Assembly: GCF_000425305.1 (NCBI RefSeq)
Contig: NZ_AUDE01000006.1
Location: 1 to 64,000 of the forward strand
Source: Psychroserpens burtonensis DSM 12212
Lineage (GTDB): Bacteria; Bacteroidota; Bacteroidia; Flavobacteriales; Flavobacteriaceae
Direction of reading: 5' to 3'
DNA length: 64,000 bases
Part shown: positions 25,718 to 35,731 of the stretch, in pieces
Layout: every line of letters starts with the position of its first letter
How positions within the stretch are numbered: the first letter of the stretch is position 1
Program-made: the position numbers and the translations under genes
Notes under the pieces: generated by a model
What the model was told of the DNA's origin: nothing
Seen by the model: the letters and a program-made list of their open reading frames with translations, nothing else
The model's database searches: none

Positions 25718-28672
25718 ATGCGATATATATTGTCCCTCATTTTTTGTTTTAGCTTATTACCCTCATTAGTTGCTCAAGATGCCAGTCATCCGTTAGCGCA
25801 TAAAGATTTACAAGCGCAGCAAATATGGGTAGATAGCGTCTATAATGATATGTCACTTGAAGAAAAAGTTGGACAGTTATTTATGATTAGAGCGTTTTCA
25901 GATAGTGAAAAATCTAATGAAAAGTTTGTTGCTGAGCTTATCAACGACTATCACATTGGTGGTCTTATATTTTCTACTGGTGGTCCTGTTGCGCAAGCCA
26001 GACAAAACAATTTGTATCAGGCCATTTCTAAAACGCCATTATTAATTGGAATGGATGCAGAATGGGGTTTAAGCATGCGTTTAGATTCTACCTATGCATT
26101 TCCTTGGAATATGACTTTAGGTGCTATAGCCGATAATAGATTAGTAGAACGAACTGGTTATCATATTGGCGAACATTGTAAACGAATTGGTGTTCATTTT
26201 AATTTTGCTCCAGTAGTAGATATCAATACAAATCCCAAAAATCCTATCATTGGTAATCGTTCTTTTGGAGAAGATAGAGATAATGTAACCGATAAAGCGT
26301 TGGCATTTATGAAAGGAATGCAAGATGCTGGAGTTTTAGCGAATGCTAAACATTTTCCTGGTCATGGCGATACAGATAGCGATTCTCATAAAACCTTACC
26401 AACCATAAACTTCAATGAAAAACGTATTGATTCTATAGAGTTATATCCGTATAGAGAATTAATAAAAGAGGGGTTATCTAGTGTTATGGTGGCACATTTA
26501 AATGTCCCAAGTTTAGAACCACGTGACGGATTTCCATCATCATTATCAAAGCATATCGTTACAGACATATTAAAAGATTCACTAGGATTTAGAGGTCTTA
26601 TCTTCACCGATGCCTTAGAAATGAAAGGGGTTTCAAATTATAGCACTCCTGGTGAGATTGACTTAGCCGCTTTACAAGCTGGGAATGATGTTTTGCTCAT
26701 TTCTGAAGACGTACCAAAAGCTATTGAAAAAATTATTGAAGCTTATAACAGTAAAGAAGTTACCGAAGAGCGCCTAGCGCACTCCGTTAAAAAAATATTG
26801 ATGGCGAAATTTAAAGTAGGTTTAAATACTTATGAACCTATTGGTACTACTACGTTATTAGATGATTTAAATCGGTTAGAAGATGACTTGCTCTATGAGG
26901 AATTGATGGAAGCCTCTACAACTGTTCTTAAAAATGAACAATCGCTTTTACCACTACGAAATTTAGAAACCAAAAAAATAGCTTACGTCGAATTAGGTGA
27001 TAGCTCAGGCTCTACATTTTATAATGAATTAAAAAAATATTCTAAAGTTCATCTCGTTGAAGCCGAAAAATTAGATGAATTGATTATAAAACTTCAAAAT
27101 TATAATACGGTTATTATTGGTTTCCATAAAATGAATGACAACCCTTGGCAAGACTATAAATTCGAAGATCGAGAGCTTGTTTGGCTTTACGAAATAGCGA
27201 GAACTAACACCGTAATTCTTGATGTCTTCGCGATACCTTATTCGCTTATAGACTTAGCAACTATTGAAAATATAGAAGGTATTGTCATGAGTTATCAAAA
27301 TAGCGCTATTGCTCAACAAAAATCTGCTCAAACTATTTTTGGAGCACTAGCGTCAAAAGGGACAGTTCCAGTTTCGTTAGGTGAACATTTTAAGGTTGGT
27401 GACGGTATTCAATACACAGCATTGCAATCACTAAGCTATGGTTTACCAGAGAGCGTAGGAATGAGTTCTAAAAAATTAGAGCGTTTAGATTCCGTTGCTC
27501 AATATGCTGTAGACCAAAAAATGACACCAGGTATTCAATTATTAGTTGCTCGTAAAGGCAAAGTAATTTATAATAAAAACTTTGGAAAACATACTTATGA
27601 AGGAGAAGAAGAAGTGAAATTTGAGGATATGTATGATGTTGCTTCGCTTACAAAAATTTTAGCGACACTTCCTTTACTAATGGAACTTGAAGAAAAGAAA
27701 GCAGTATCATTAAATACAAAGCTATCTCGAATGCTTCCAGAATATGCTAAAACAAACAAAAAAAACATCACCATTAAGGAGATGTTATCGCATTATGCCA
27801 GACTGAAACCTTGGATTCCTTTCTATGTAGCGACATTGGATTCAATAACGAAAAAACCTGATCCAAAATATTATAGGCGTACTGCATCACCACAATTTAA
27901 TATTAAAGTTTCAGAAGAAATGTATTTACGTAAGGATTATCCAGATTCAATTCAAAAGATAATTAGAGATACAGAATTACTTTCAACACAACGTTACCGT
28001 TACAGTGATTTGCCTTATTATATATTGAAAAAGTATATAGAAGGTTATTATAAAAAGCCATTAGATGAGTTAGCACAAGAACACTTTTACCAATCTTTAG
28101 GTGCTAATTATACGACCTATAATCCATCTTCTAAATTTTCAGATCGAAATTTAATCCCTACAGAAGTAGATGATTATTTTAGGTTTAAGGAAGTTCGTGG
28201 TTATGTGCATGATATGGGAGCAGCCATGCAAAACGGAGTTGGAGGTCATGCAGGTGTTTTTAGTAATGCCAATGATGTAGCCAAAATCATGCAGATGTAT
28301 CTTCAAAAAGGATTTTATGGCGGTAAACGCTATTTAAAAACAGAAACTATAGACAAGTTTAATTTTTGTTATTATTGCGATAAAAATGTAAGGCGAGGCA
28401 TTGGTTTCGACAAACCACAGCTAGGAGACGCAGGACCAACCTGTGGTTGCTTATCTATGAAGAGTTTTGGACATTCTGGATTTACAGGAACCTATGCTTG
28501 GGCAGATCCAGAAGAAGAAATAGTATATATCTTTCTAGCCAACAGAACTTATCCTAATGCAGGAGAAAATAGATTGCTAAAAGAAGACATAAGAACAGAA
28601 ATACAGCGATTAATTTACGAGGCAATTATTGTTGATGGCGTTGAGAGTGAAGTAATTAATAATATAAATTAG
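25718..28672 (+). CDS. glycoside hydrolase family 3 fused to a serine beta-lactamase-like domain
   Basis: The 984-residue protein has a signal peptide (1-19, ending LVAQ). Residues 45-560 form a GH3 enzyme: NAKHFPGHGDTDSDSHKTLP (about 208-227, the KHFPGHGxxxxDSH motif of NagZ-type enzymes) and FTDALEMKGV with the nucleophile Asp near 298. Residues 600-970 are a beta-lactamase/DD-peptidase domain with SLTK (about 643-646) and a YSD motif (RYRYSDLPYYI). The NagZ-like motif suggests removal of beta-N-acetylglucosamine from muropeptides. A penicillin-binding-like partner domain suggests dual action on peptidoglycan fragments. Such fusions are known in Bacteroidota. It stands alone. Confidence 0.85.
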   Translation: MRYILSLIFCFSLLPSLVAQDASHPLAHKDLQAQQIWVDSVYNDMSLEEKVGQLFMIRAFSDSEKSNEKFVAELINDYHIGGLIFSTGGPVAQARQNNLYQAISKTPLLIGMDAEWGLSMRLDSTYAFPWNMTLGAIADNRLVERTGYHIGEHCKRIGVHFNFAPVVDINTNPKNPIIGNRSFGEDRDNVTDKALAFMKGMQDAGVLANAKHFPGHGDTDSDSHKTLPTINFNEKRIDSIELYPYRELIKEGLSSVMVAHLNVPSLEPRDGFPSSLSKHIVTDILKDSLGFRGLIFTDALEMKGVSNYSTPGEIDLAALQAGNDVLLISEDVPKAIEKIIEAYNSKEVTEERLAHSVKKILMAKFKVGLNTYEPIGTTTLLDDLNRLEDDLLYEELMEASTTVLKNEQSLLPLRNLETKKIAYVELGDSSGSTFYNELKKYSKVHLVEAEKLDELIIKLQNYNTVIIGFHKMNDNPWQDYKFEDRELVWLYEIARTNTVILDVFAIPYSLIDLATIENIEGIVMSYQNSAIAQQKSAQTIFGALASKGTVPVSLGEHFKVGDGIQYTALQSLSYGLPESVGMSSKKLERLDSVAQYAVDQKMTPGIQLLVARKGKVIYNKNFGKHTYEGEEEVKFEDMYDVASLTKILATLPLLMELEEKKAVSLNTKLSRMLPEYAKTNKKNITIKEMLSHYARLKPWIPFYVATLDSITKKPDPKYYRRTASPQFNIKVSEEMYLRKDYPDSIQKIIRDTELLSTQRYRYSDLPYYILKKYIEGYYKKPLDELAQEHFYQSLGANYTTYNPSSKFSDRNLIPTEVDDYFRFKEVRGYVHDMGAAMQNGVGGHAGVFSNANDVAKIMQMYLQKGFYGGKRYLKTETIDKFNFCYYCDKNVRRGIGFDKPQLGDAGPTCGCLSMKSFGHSGFTGTYAWADPEEEIVYIFLANRTYPNAGENRLLKEDIRTEIQRLIYEAIIVDGVESEVINNIN

Positions 28673-28779
28673 AAAATAGAATAAAGAGGAGTGGTTTAGA
28701 TAAGTAATCAAAAAAATAATTATGATGTATCTAAAGATATCTTTTTTCTTTTGTCTTTTTTCTTTTATCTAAAATAGAA

Positions 28780-29916
28780 ATGCGAATAGGAATTGTTTGT
28801 TATCCAACATTTGGTGGAAGTGGAGTTGTAGCTACAGAGTTAGGATTAGAATTATCCAAGCGAGGTCACGAAATTCATTTTATTACTTATAGTCAGCCAG
28901 TGCGATTAGAACTACTGAGTCACAATGTGCATTATCACGAAGTTACTGTTCCTGAGTATCCCTTATTCTTATATCAACCTTACGAGCTGGCTTTATCAAG
29001 TAAATTAGTAGATATGGTAAAGCTTCATAAGATTGAGGTTTTGCATGTGCACTATGCGATTCCTCATGCATATGCAGCATATATGGCAAAGCAAATGTTA
29101 TTAGAAGACGGTATTAATATTCCAATTGTAACGACGCTCCACGGTACAGATATTACGCTCGTTGGAAGTCATCCGTTTTATAAGCCTGCGGTGACGTTTA
29201 GTATCAATAAATCTGATGCTGTGACTTCGGTGTCGAAAAGCTTAAAAGAAGACACCTTGCGTTTATTTAATATCAAGAAAGAAATTTATGTGGTACCAAA
29301 TTTTATAGATTTAGATAAGTATGCCCCTAAATTTACAGATTGCCAACGTGCTATGATGGCAACAGATGATGAAAAAATCATCACCCACATTTCTAATTTT
29401 AGAGAGGTCAAACAAATACCCGACGTTATCAAAATATTTTACAAGATTCAAAAGGAAATACCCGCTAAATTGATGATGGTTGGAGAAGGACCAGAGCGTG
29501 AAGCTGCCGAGCGTTTATGTGAAGAATTAGGAATTAGCTCTAAAGTTGTTTTCTTCGGAAATAGTAATGAAATAGACAAAATTCTCTGTTTTAGTGATTT
29601 ATTCCTGTTACCATCCTTAACCGAAAGCTTTGGTTTATCTGCATTAGAAGCTATGGCCTCTGGAGTACCTGTAATCTCAAGTAATACTGGCGGAATCCCA
29701 GAAGTTAATGTACATGGAGTTTCAGGTTATTTGAGTGAGATTAACGATGTAGAAGACATGTCTAAAAATGCACTTCATATTTTAAAGGATGAAAAAATAT
29801 TAGCTCTGTTTAAACGGAATGCAAAAAAGGTATCTACAAAATTTGGTATCCATGAGATTGTACCTCAATACGAAGCCATTTATGAGGAGACTTTGAAGCG
29901 GAGTTTGGTTTCCTAG
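28780..29916 (+). CDS. bshA: N-acetyl-alpha-D-glucosaminyl L-malate synthase BshA
   Basis: The 378-residue GT4-family glycosyltransferase joins GlcNAc from UDP-GlcNAc to L-malate in the first step of bacillithiol synthesis. The N-terminus RIGIVCYPTFGGSGVVATEL (2-21) is the diagnostic BshA start. Further marks are VLHVHYAIPHA (about 88), TTLHGTDITLVG, YVVPNFIDLDKY and the retaining GT-B signature FLLPSLTESFGLSALEAMAS followed by GVPVI (about 285-310). Length is normal. No bshB or bshC is in the window. It is cytoplasmic. Confidence 0.95.
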   Translation: MRIGIVCYPTFGGSGVVATELGLELSKRGHEIHFITYSQPVRLELLSHNVHYHEVTVPEYPLFLYQPYELALSSKLVDMVKLHKIEVLHVHYAIPHAYAAYMAKQMLLEDGINIPIVTTLHGTDITLVGSHPFYKPAVTFSINKSDAVTSVSKSLKEDTLRLFNIKKEIYVVPNFIDLDKYAPKFTDCQRAMMATDDEKIITHISNFREVKQIPDVIKIFYKIQKEIPAKLMMVGEGPEREAAERLCEELGISSKVVFFGNSNEIDKILCFSDLFLLPSLTESFGLSALEAMASGVPVISSNTGGIPEVNVHGVSGYLSEINDVEDMSKNALHILKDEKILALFKRNAKKVSTKFGIHEIVPQYEAIYEETLKRSLVS

Positions 29917-29940
29917 TGTTAGCTTTTTTATTTAGAATAA

Positions 29941-30141
29941 AGCTATTATATAAATAAAGTAAGTTTTTACATCAAAAATCTAAATGGAATAGTAACCGAA
30001 ATAAAAGAAGGGCATGCAGCTACAGTTTGCTTAAGCGACTCTGATTATTTTTATTTGAAACAATTAGAGATGATATTTTTAAAAGTTAGTGATTCAATAA
30101 ACCAAAAAGGCTCTGATCTTTTCGTGTTTGAGAAAAATTAA
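29941..30141 (+). pseudogene. short open frame without start codon (decayed gene)
   Basis: Between a TAA at 29938 and a TAA at 30139 one frame stays open for 66 codons. It reads like a real protein: NKVSFYIKNLNGIVTEIKEG, then HAATVCLSDSDYFYLKQLEM, then IFLKVSDSINQKGSDLFVFE. No ATG, GTG or TTG lies at its beginning. I take it for the remainder of a lost gene of unknown family. The rest of 29917-30273 has no other feature. Confidence 0.4.
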
Positions 30142-30273
30142 TATAATAGATTTAGCTATTTAAAAACTCCCAAAATAAAAGAACAGAAAGATAATTATTT
30201 TGAATTCTCTATCCGACTATAAAACCATGGCCTTTGTTGGTGTTTTACACCAAAAAAACCTCAAATCAAAATT

Positions 30274-31086
30274 CTACCACCAAACTAAAAAGGACTTAGT
30301 CAATTCACCTGTCTTAGATAACATCCAAAATAAAGGAGATTGATTATTATCTAAAAACACTTTAGACTCACTTCTAAAATTTGAATACTCCAACCAATCA
30401 ATATCGGCATGAGGTTTTAAAAACCAATCCAACTTTGTTGGAATATAAAACAAATGGTTTTTAAACGTTTCTAGTTGTGATGTATTGATGTAAAAACCAC
30501 AAACGCAATCTGTATTTAAAAGCTCAATAGTCACCTGTTGTTGGTATGGTACAAACAATTGCGCTTTGAATAAGACATGTTGTTCAAATTTATAATGTTC
30601 TAAATCTAATTGCTTTAATGTAAACTTACAATCTTGAGAATAGAGTAGTGGTAACTGTTTCTGATTTAGCTTATTGAGTTTCTCTATAAGACTGTCTTTT
30701 CTGTTTGGGCCAATCCATCGCTCAATTTCTGTTTTTCCTAAAGTAGGATCATAGACGTAAAATTTATAGATGATTTCTAAATGTATGGGTAGATTGTCGA
30801 CAAGTAATAGGGCATCTAATTCTCCTAAAGTCAGTTTATTTTTTTGGATTTGAATATTTTCGGCAAGTATTTTTATAGACTTGCAAGTTTCTAGCTGATT
30901 GAAGACAAACTGTTCTGCTAATTGACCTAATCGCAGTCGTCGCTCCAATTTCCGAAGAAAAAGGGGGTCATAGCAAATAGGAATTTCTAATTGCTTTAGA
31001 GTGCTGATATCGGTACTTTTCCAGAGCACATGTGTTTTACAATAGGCTTGATATAATGCTTGGAGATGTTGCGGACTTAAATTCAT
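30274..31086 (-). CDS. DUF1853 family protein
   Basis: The 270-residue cytoplasmic protein matches DUF1853 along its length: RLRLGQLAEQFVFNQLE (about 51-67), then a nuclease-like core LTLGELDALLLVDNLPIHLE followed by IIYKFYVYDP (about 85-115), then WIGPNRKDSLIEKLNKL. The pattern G-E-x-D ... H-x-E-x-x-x-K/x-F resembles the metal-binding core of PD-(D/E)XK nucleases; catalytic activity is not shown. It is divergent from the DEAD-box helicase gene. Confidence 0.82.
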   Translation of the reverse strand: MNLSPQHLQALYQAYCKTHVLWKSTDISTLKQLEIPICYDPLFLRKLERRLRLGQLAEQFVFNQLETCKSIKILAENIQIQKNKLTLGELDALLLVDNLPIHLEIIYKFYVYDPTLGKTEIERWIGPNRKDSLIEKLNKLNQKQLPLLYSQDCKFTLKQLDLEHYKFEQHVLFKAQLFVPYQQQVTIELLNTDCVCGFYINTSQLETFKNHLFYIPTKLDWFLKPHADIDWLEYSNFRSESKVFLDNNQSPLFWMLSKTGELTKSFLVWW

Positions 31087-31140
31087 TTAAATTCGAAATT
31101 ACATAATAACAAATTAATTATAAAATTAGTTTAATAACAA

Positions 31141-31148
31141 TACCTTTG
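31141..31148 (+). promoter_or_regulatory. -7 element for the DEAD-box helicase gene
   Basis: TACCTTTG matches TAnnTTTG, 19 bases before the ATG. No TTG is found at the normal spacing, so only the -7 part is supported. Confidence 0.4.
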
Positions 31149-31167
31149 TAGTCAATTATAACAGACT

Positions 31168-32289
31168 ATGGATACCACATTTTTCGACTTAGGAATTTCT
31201 AAATCGCTCATTAAAGGACTAAAAGAACTCAATATAAAAACGCCCTCTCAAATACAAAAAGAGGCGATACCTATATTATTGAAAAATAATAAGGATTTTA
31301 TTGGATTAGCACAAACAGGGACTGGAAAAACTGCTGCTTTCGGGTTGCCAATATTACAGAATATTAATCCTAAAAAGGATCATGTACAAGCTTTAATTTT
31401 GGCGCCTACACGAGAATTAGTACAACAAATACAAAAACAACTTTTTAAGTTTACTAAATATAGTGATCACAAGATTTTTGCAGAGGGTGTTTATGGTGGC
31501 GAAAAAATGGATGTGCAGTTAAAACGTTTACAACGTGCCACTCATATTATTGTAGCTACTCCTGGTCGTCTGTTAGATTTTATCGAGCGTGGTGAAATAG
31601 ATATCAAAAATATTAACACCTTAGTTCTAGATGAAGCTGATGAAATGTTGAGTATGGGTTTTCAACAAGATTTGAATAAAATATTGGCATATACAGAAGG
31701 ATCAAGGCATACTTGGTTGTTTTCGGCGACGATGCCTGAGGGAATTCAGAGTATGGTAAAAACGTATATGGCTAAAGATGCTGTTCGTGTTGAAATAGAT
31801 AAAAATAGTTTGGTGAATGCTAATATTAGCCACCATTATATAGTTACATCTATTAAAGAGAAAACCAATATTGTCGCTAGATTATTAGACAAGTATGATG
31901 ATGATAGAGGGATTATTTTTTGCAGAACTAAATTAGGAACTGTACAATTGACTGAAGCGTTGAAAGCAGAGGGGTTTTCAGTCGATGCGCTTCAAGGAGA
32001 TATGCAACAAAAAGAACGTGATAAAGTCATGAGAGCTTTTAAGAATGGGTCACTTCAGTATTTGATTTCAACAGATGTTTCTGCAAGAGGAATTGATGTT
32101 AATAACCTGGCTTTCATCATTCATCACCAATTACCAGATCAATTAGAATACTACACACATAGAAGCGGAAGAACAGCCAGAGCAGGAAAAACCGGTGAAT
32201 CTATAGCACTTATCATATCTGGAGAAGAGAAAGATATCCAAAAAATCCAAAAAGATTTAGATATTAAGTTTAAACAAATAACATTATAA
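31168..32289 (+). CDS. DEAD-box ATP-dependent RNA helicase
   Basis: The 373-residue protein has the full helicase set: Q motif (FFDLGISKSLIKGLKELNIK with PSQIQKEAIP), AQTGTGKTAAFG (about 49-60), PTRELVQQ, TPGRLLDF, DEAD at about 155-158, SAT, then IIFCRTK, STDVSARGIDVNNL and HRSGRTARAG. It stops right after the second RecA domain without the basic C-terminal tail of CsdA or DbpA, so it is a short form. It likely unwinds structured RNA, perhaps helping in the cold; substrates are unknown. Single gene with its own terminator region. Confidence 0.92.
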   Translation: MDTTFFDLGISKSLIKGLKELNIKTPSQIQKEAIPILLKNNKDFIGLAQTGTGKTAAFGLPILQNINPKKDHVQALILAPTRELVQQIQKQLFKFTKYSDHKIFAEGVYGGEKMDVQLKRLQRATHIIVATPGRLLDFIERGEIDIKNINTLVLDEADEMLSMGFQQDLNKILAYTEGSRHTWLFSATMPEGIQSMVKTYMAKDAVRVEIDKNSLVNANISHHYIVTSIKEKTNIVARLLDKYDDDRGIIFCRTKLGTVQLTEALKAEGFSVDALQGDMQQKERDKVMRAFKNGSLQYLISTDVSARGIDVNNLAFIIHHQLPDQLEYYTHRSGRTARAGKTGESIALIISGEEKDIQKIQKDLDIKFKQITL

Positions 32290-32398
32290 AAAATTACTAT
32301 AATCTTATTTCGAAATTGCGTATATACTCATAGAATTAGACTACTTTTGGAGTCACTTAAATAAGTAGCAATACTTGTTTAGGTATTACACAAATTAG

Positions 32399-32436
32399 AA
32401 CTCCTTAGTATGGTCACTAAGGAGTTCGCTTTTTTA
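32399..32436 (+). terminator. Rho-independent terminator
   Basis: Stem AACTCCTTAG / CTAAGGAGTT with an eight-base loop is followed by CGCTTTTTT. It lies 110 bases after the DEAD-box gene. The gap between them holds no gene. Confidence 0.75.
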
Positions 32437-32507
32437 TAGCATCTAGGTAATTTAGTTTTTCAATAATATTTTCGATAAAAATGTTCGATAAAAACTCATA
32501 AAGGCTT

Positions 32508-32515
32508 TAATTTTG
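32508..32515 (+). promoter_or_regulatory. -7 element for the SF2 helicase gene
   Basis: TAATTTTG matches TAnnTTTG, 18 bases before the ATG at 32534. It overlaps a TTG at 32513 that could formally extend the gene, which argues for 32534 as the true start. Confidence 0.45.
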
Positions 32516-32533
32516 CAATTCTTAAAACAAAGT

Positions 32534-34087
32534 ATGAACCGAGATAACCTAGAACTTCAAGATAAAAAAACCGATAAAGAATTATACAGTTATCAAAAAG
32601 GAGCAATAGATCAAATTTTTGAAAAATTTGAAACAGCTCCAGATGATTATCATTTACTTTACCAGCTTCCAACAGGAGGAGGGAAAACGGTTATTTTTTC
32701 TGAAATGGTTCGTCAATATCTAAAGACGCATAAGAGAAAAGTGTTAGTAATGACTCATAGAATTGAGTTGTGTAAACAGACCTCTGTGATGCTCACAAGT
32801 TTTGGTGTGACTAATAAGGTCGTTGATAGCAAAGCGAACTTGGATGATCAAGAAGATTATAGTTGTTATGTGGCAATGGTTGAAACGCTAAACAATAGAC
32901 TTAATGACGGTATACTGGATATCTCTGATGTTGGTTTGGTCATTATTGACGAGGCGCATTATAATTCATTTACTAAATTATTTAAGTTTTTTGAAAACTC
33001 GTTTATATTAGGAGTTACTGCTACGCCATTAAGTTCTAATAAGGATTTACCAATGAAAGACAATTATAGTGAGCTTATTGCTGGCGAGACTATTGAATCT
33101 TTAATTGAGAATGAGTTTTTGGCTCATGCAGACGTCTTTCAATATGATATGGGATTAACATCCTTAGAAATTGGGAGTAATGGAGATTATACGGTTAAAT
33201 CTTCTGAAGATTTATACTCGAGTCCTGCCATGTTAGATAAATTATTAGAGGCTTATAAAAAACACTCTGACGGCAAGAAAACCTTGATTTTTAATAATGG
33301 TATCAACACATCAATTATGGTGTACCACACTTTTAGGGAAGCTGGGTTACCAATCATGCACCTTGATAATACGGCTACAAAAAAGCAGCGTAAACAAATA
33401 TTAAAATGGTTTAAAGATACGCCAGATGCTATTTTGAGCTCTGTAAGCATTTTGACCACAGGTTTTGATGAGCCTACAATTGATACTATTATTCTAAATA
33501 GGGCAACGAAATCACTCACATTATATTACCAAATGATAGGTAGAGGTTCTCGAATCTTAAATAACAAATCAAAATTTACGGTAATAGATTTAGGTAATAA
33601 TAACCATAGATTTGGTCCTTGGGGAGCAGATCTTGATTGGCAAACAATTTTCAGGTCACCAAATTATTTTATGGATAGGTTGGTAGATGATGAGACCATT
33701 GAAGGTCAATTTAAACATGAGATGCCAGAAGAGCTTCGTAAAGAATTTTCTAAATCTGACGAGGTTTATTTCGATATCAAACAAGTTTATAAAGATGCGA
33801 CTTTCAAAGGTGAATCTTCAAAAGTAGTACTAGAACGCTCTATCGAGCAACATGCCAAAATTTGCATTGAGAATAGTGAAGATCTTTATGATGCTTTAGC
33901 GTTAGCTAAACTACTAGGTGGAGATATCGATGTGAGAATTGATGTCTATGCCAAGTGTATTAGTAAAAGCACATATAATTTCTTAAGCTGGTTACGAGAT
34001 GATTATCGTAAAAAATTGAATAGTTATCTGCGTGTTAATTTTGATGAAGTTTTTGAACAAATCCACGGTCATCCTCCAGAAGATTAA
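32534..34087 (+). CDS. superfamily 2 DEAD/DEAH helicase (SSL2/type III-restriction-like)
   Basis: The 517-residue protein has Walker A QLPTGGGKTVIFS (about 45-57), DEAH-box IIDEAHYNSF (about 136-145), TATPLSS, a second RecA domain with LIFNNGINTSIMVYHTF, ILTTGFDEP and motif VI QMIGRGSRI. A C-terminal region (NHRFGPWGADLDWQTIF onward) is shared by a Bacteroidota-typical subfamily. It has no nuclease domain and no neighbouring methylase or S gene, so it is not a restriction enzyme. It probably acts in DNA or RNA repair or processing. Its stop codon is followed in frame by 30 more protein-like codons (see 34088-34180). Confidence 0.85.
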   Translation: MNRDNLELQDKKTDKELYSYQKGAIDQIFEKFETAPDDYHLLYQLPTGGGKTVIFSEMVRQYLKTHKRKVLVMTHRIELCKQTSVMLTSFGVTNKVVDSKANLDDQEDYSCYVAMVETLNNRLNDGILDISDVGLVIIDEAHYNSFTKLFKFFENSFILGVTATPLSSNKDLPMKDNYSELIAGETIESLIENEFLAHADVFQYDMGLTSLEIGSNGDYTVKSSEDLYSSPAMLDKLLEAYKKHSDGKKTLIFNNGINTSIMVYHTFREAGLPIMHLDNTATKKQRKQILKWFKDTPDAILSSVSILTTGFDEPTIDTIILNRATKSLTLYYQMIGRGSRILNNKSKFTVIDLGNNNHRFGPWGADLDWQTIFRSPNYFMDRLVDDETIEGQFKHEMPEELRKEFSKSDEVYFDIKQVYKDATFKGESSKVVLERSIEQHAKICIENSEDLYDALALAKLLGGDIDVRIDVYAKCISKSTYNFLSWLRDDYRKKLNSYLRVNFDEVFEQIHGHPPED

Positions 34088-34180
34088 ATACAATTTAGTG
34101 ATAAAGTAAAACCTGAGTATAGAAGTGAAGAAATTACAGAAATTGAAAAAGCAGGAGACTATTCTAAAGATTTATTTTAG
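34088..34180 (+). other. in-frame extension after the helicase stop codon
   Basis: Reading on in the helicase frame after TAA gives IQFSDKVKPEYRSEEITEIE then KAGDYSKDLF and TAG. The composition matches the helicase tail. Either a nonsense mutation recently removed about 30 residues, or the tail is expressed by read-through. The rest of the gap to 34366 holds no gene. Confidence 0.4.
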
Positions 34181-34366
34181 GATGTTCAATTTAAACAAAA
34201 AAGTAAAACAGGAATATTGAGTTTAAAATAAATCAAGATATTATAAATAAGTAAAGCGCATTGAAACGCTAAAGATTTGTAGTTTTTTTAGATAATCTTT
34301 TTAAAAATAATGTCTCATTCTACTTTAAGTATCTGAGAATTGTTTTGTACGGCGTATCTTTATAAC

Positions 34367-35638
34367 ATGAAAAGAGAAGATTACAACATTCATATTATTG
34401 GAGCAGGCATTAGCGGTCTTATCGCTGCAAAAACACTAGAAGCGCAAGGATATAAACCCTTTATTATTGAAGCAACAAAAGAGGTTGGAGGTCGTGTTAA
34501 AACAGATGTAGTTGATGGATTTCAATTAGATCACGGATTTCAGGTCTTATTGGATGCCTATCCGTTAGCACAAAAACATCTTAATTTTAATGCTTTAGAT
34601 CTTCAAAAGTTTAAGCCAGGCGCGACTATTTTTAAAGATGGTAAATCACAAACTATAGGTGACCCTTTACGAGATGTTTCTTTATTATTGTCTACTATGA
34701 CTGCATCAATAGGATCTTTTAATGACAAATTAAAAGTCTTAAAACTAAATACAGCATTAAAAAAGAAGAGTCTTTCTTCAATATTTTCTTCGGAAGAAAT
34801 GACAACCTCAAATTATTTAAAATCAAGGGGTTTTAGTGCCGAGATGATTAATGATTTTTTTAAACCGTTTTTCTCTGGTATTTTTCTCGAACCTAATCTA
34901 GAGACTTCAAGCAGAATGTTTGAATTTGTATATAAAATGTTTGGCGAAGGTCATGCAACACTGCCAAAGGGTGGTATTGGTGAAATCCCAAAACAATTGC
35001 AATCACAATTAAACAATACCACATTTATTTTTGATACAAAAGTAAAGGAAGTTAATGATGATCATATCATCACTAACGACGGAAAACGGTTGGATACACA
35101 TTATACAATTATAGCTACAGAGGCCCATACTATGGTTAAAAACTTGAATCATAGCGCGTATTGGAAGTCTTGTGATAATCTTTATTTTAAAACTAAAACA
35201 CGTGCGTCAAATAAGCCTATCATCGGGCTTGTGGCAGATGATAATGCACTAATCAATAACCTGTTTTTTCATAATACGCTAGAAACCAAAATTAAGGGTG
35301 ATGAAGAATTATTATCTGTTACTGTAGTTAAAGAGCATGACTTAGATGACATTGAATTAATTAGACGGGTACAAGCCGACTTAAATTCCTTTTGCAATAT
35401 AACAGATACTACATTTTTAAAACGTTATCACATCAAAAAGGCATTACCTCAGCTCACTAACTTGTATAATGATTGCTCGCCTTCAGAAACGCAATTAAAA
35501 GCGACTATTTTTCTAGCAGGAGATCATTTATTAAATGGGTCTCTTAATGCGGCAATGCGCTCTGGCGAGCGAGCTGCAGAGGGTTTAATTCTTGCGTTAG
35601 AGGATGGTATGAAAATTGATTCTATTACTTTTAAATAG
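34367..35638 (+). CDS. FAD-dependent amine oxidase/phytoene-desaturase-like oxidoreductase
   Basis: In this 423-residue flavoprotein the dinucleotide-binding motif HIIGAGISGLIAAKTLEAQG (about 8-27) is followed by the GGRVKT motif and LDHGFQVLLDAYP (about 58-70). A C-terminal FAD motif FLAGDHLLNGSLNAAMRSGE (about 385-404) is present. It resembles FAD oxidoreductases near the carotenoid and protoporphyrinogen oxidases; the substrate is not predictable. The ATG at 34367 is chosen because an upstream TTG at 34340 lies inside the promoter region (TATCTTTA at 34355). Confidence 0.82.
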   Translation: MKREDYNIHIIGAGISGLIAAKTLEAQGYKPFIIEATKEVGGRVKTDVVDGFQLDHGFQVLLDAYPLAQKHLNFNALDLQKFKPGATIFKDGKSQTIGDPLRDVSLLLSTMTASIGSFNDKLKVLKLNTALKKKSLSSIFSSEEMTTSNYLKSRGFSAEMINDFFKPFFSGIFLEPNLETSSRMFEFVYKMFGEGHATLPKGGIGEIPKQLQSQLNNTTFIFDTKVKEVNDDHIITNDGKRLDTHYTIIATEAHTMVKNLNHSAYWKSCDNLYFKTKTRASNKPIIGLVADDNALINNLFFHNTLETKIKGDEELLSVTVVKEHDLDDIELIRRVQADLNSFCNITDTTFLKRYHIKKALPQLTNLYNDCSPSETQLKATIFLAGDHLLNGSLNAAMRSGERAAEGLILALEDGMKIDSITFK

Positions 35639-35731
35639 CTCTAATTTATAATTAATCTTGTGTTATAATATGTTAAACATTAAGCTGTTGTCACTTAAAA
35701 AGTGTAATTTAATACTTAAATAAGTCGTACT

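Noticed and set aside
32513-32533. TTG start extending the SF2 helicase by seven residues
   Set aside because: It lies within the TAATTTTG promoter element, so it would be at or before the transcript start.
32534-34087. Restriction-modification or defence helicase
   Set aside because: No methylase, specificity subunit, nuclease or other defence gene is adjacent; the family occurs as a single housekeeping-type gene.
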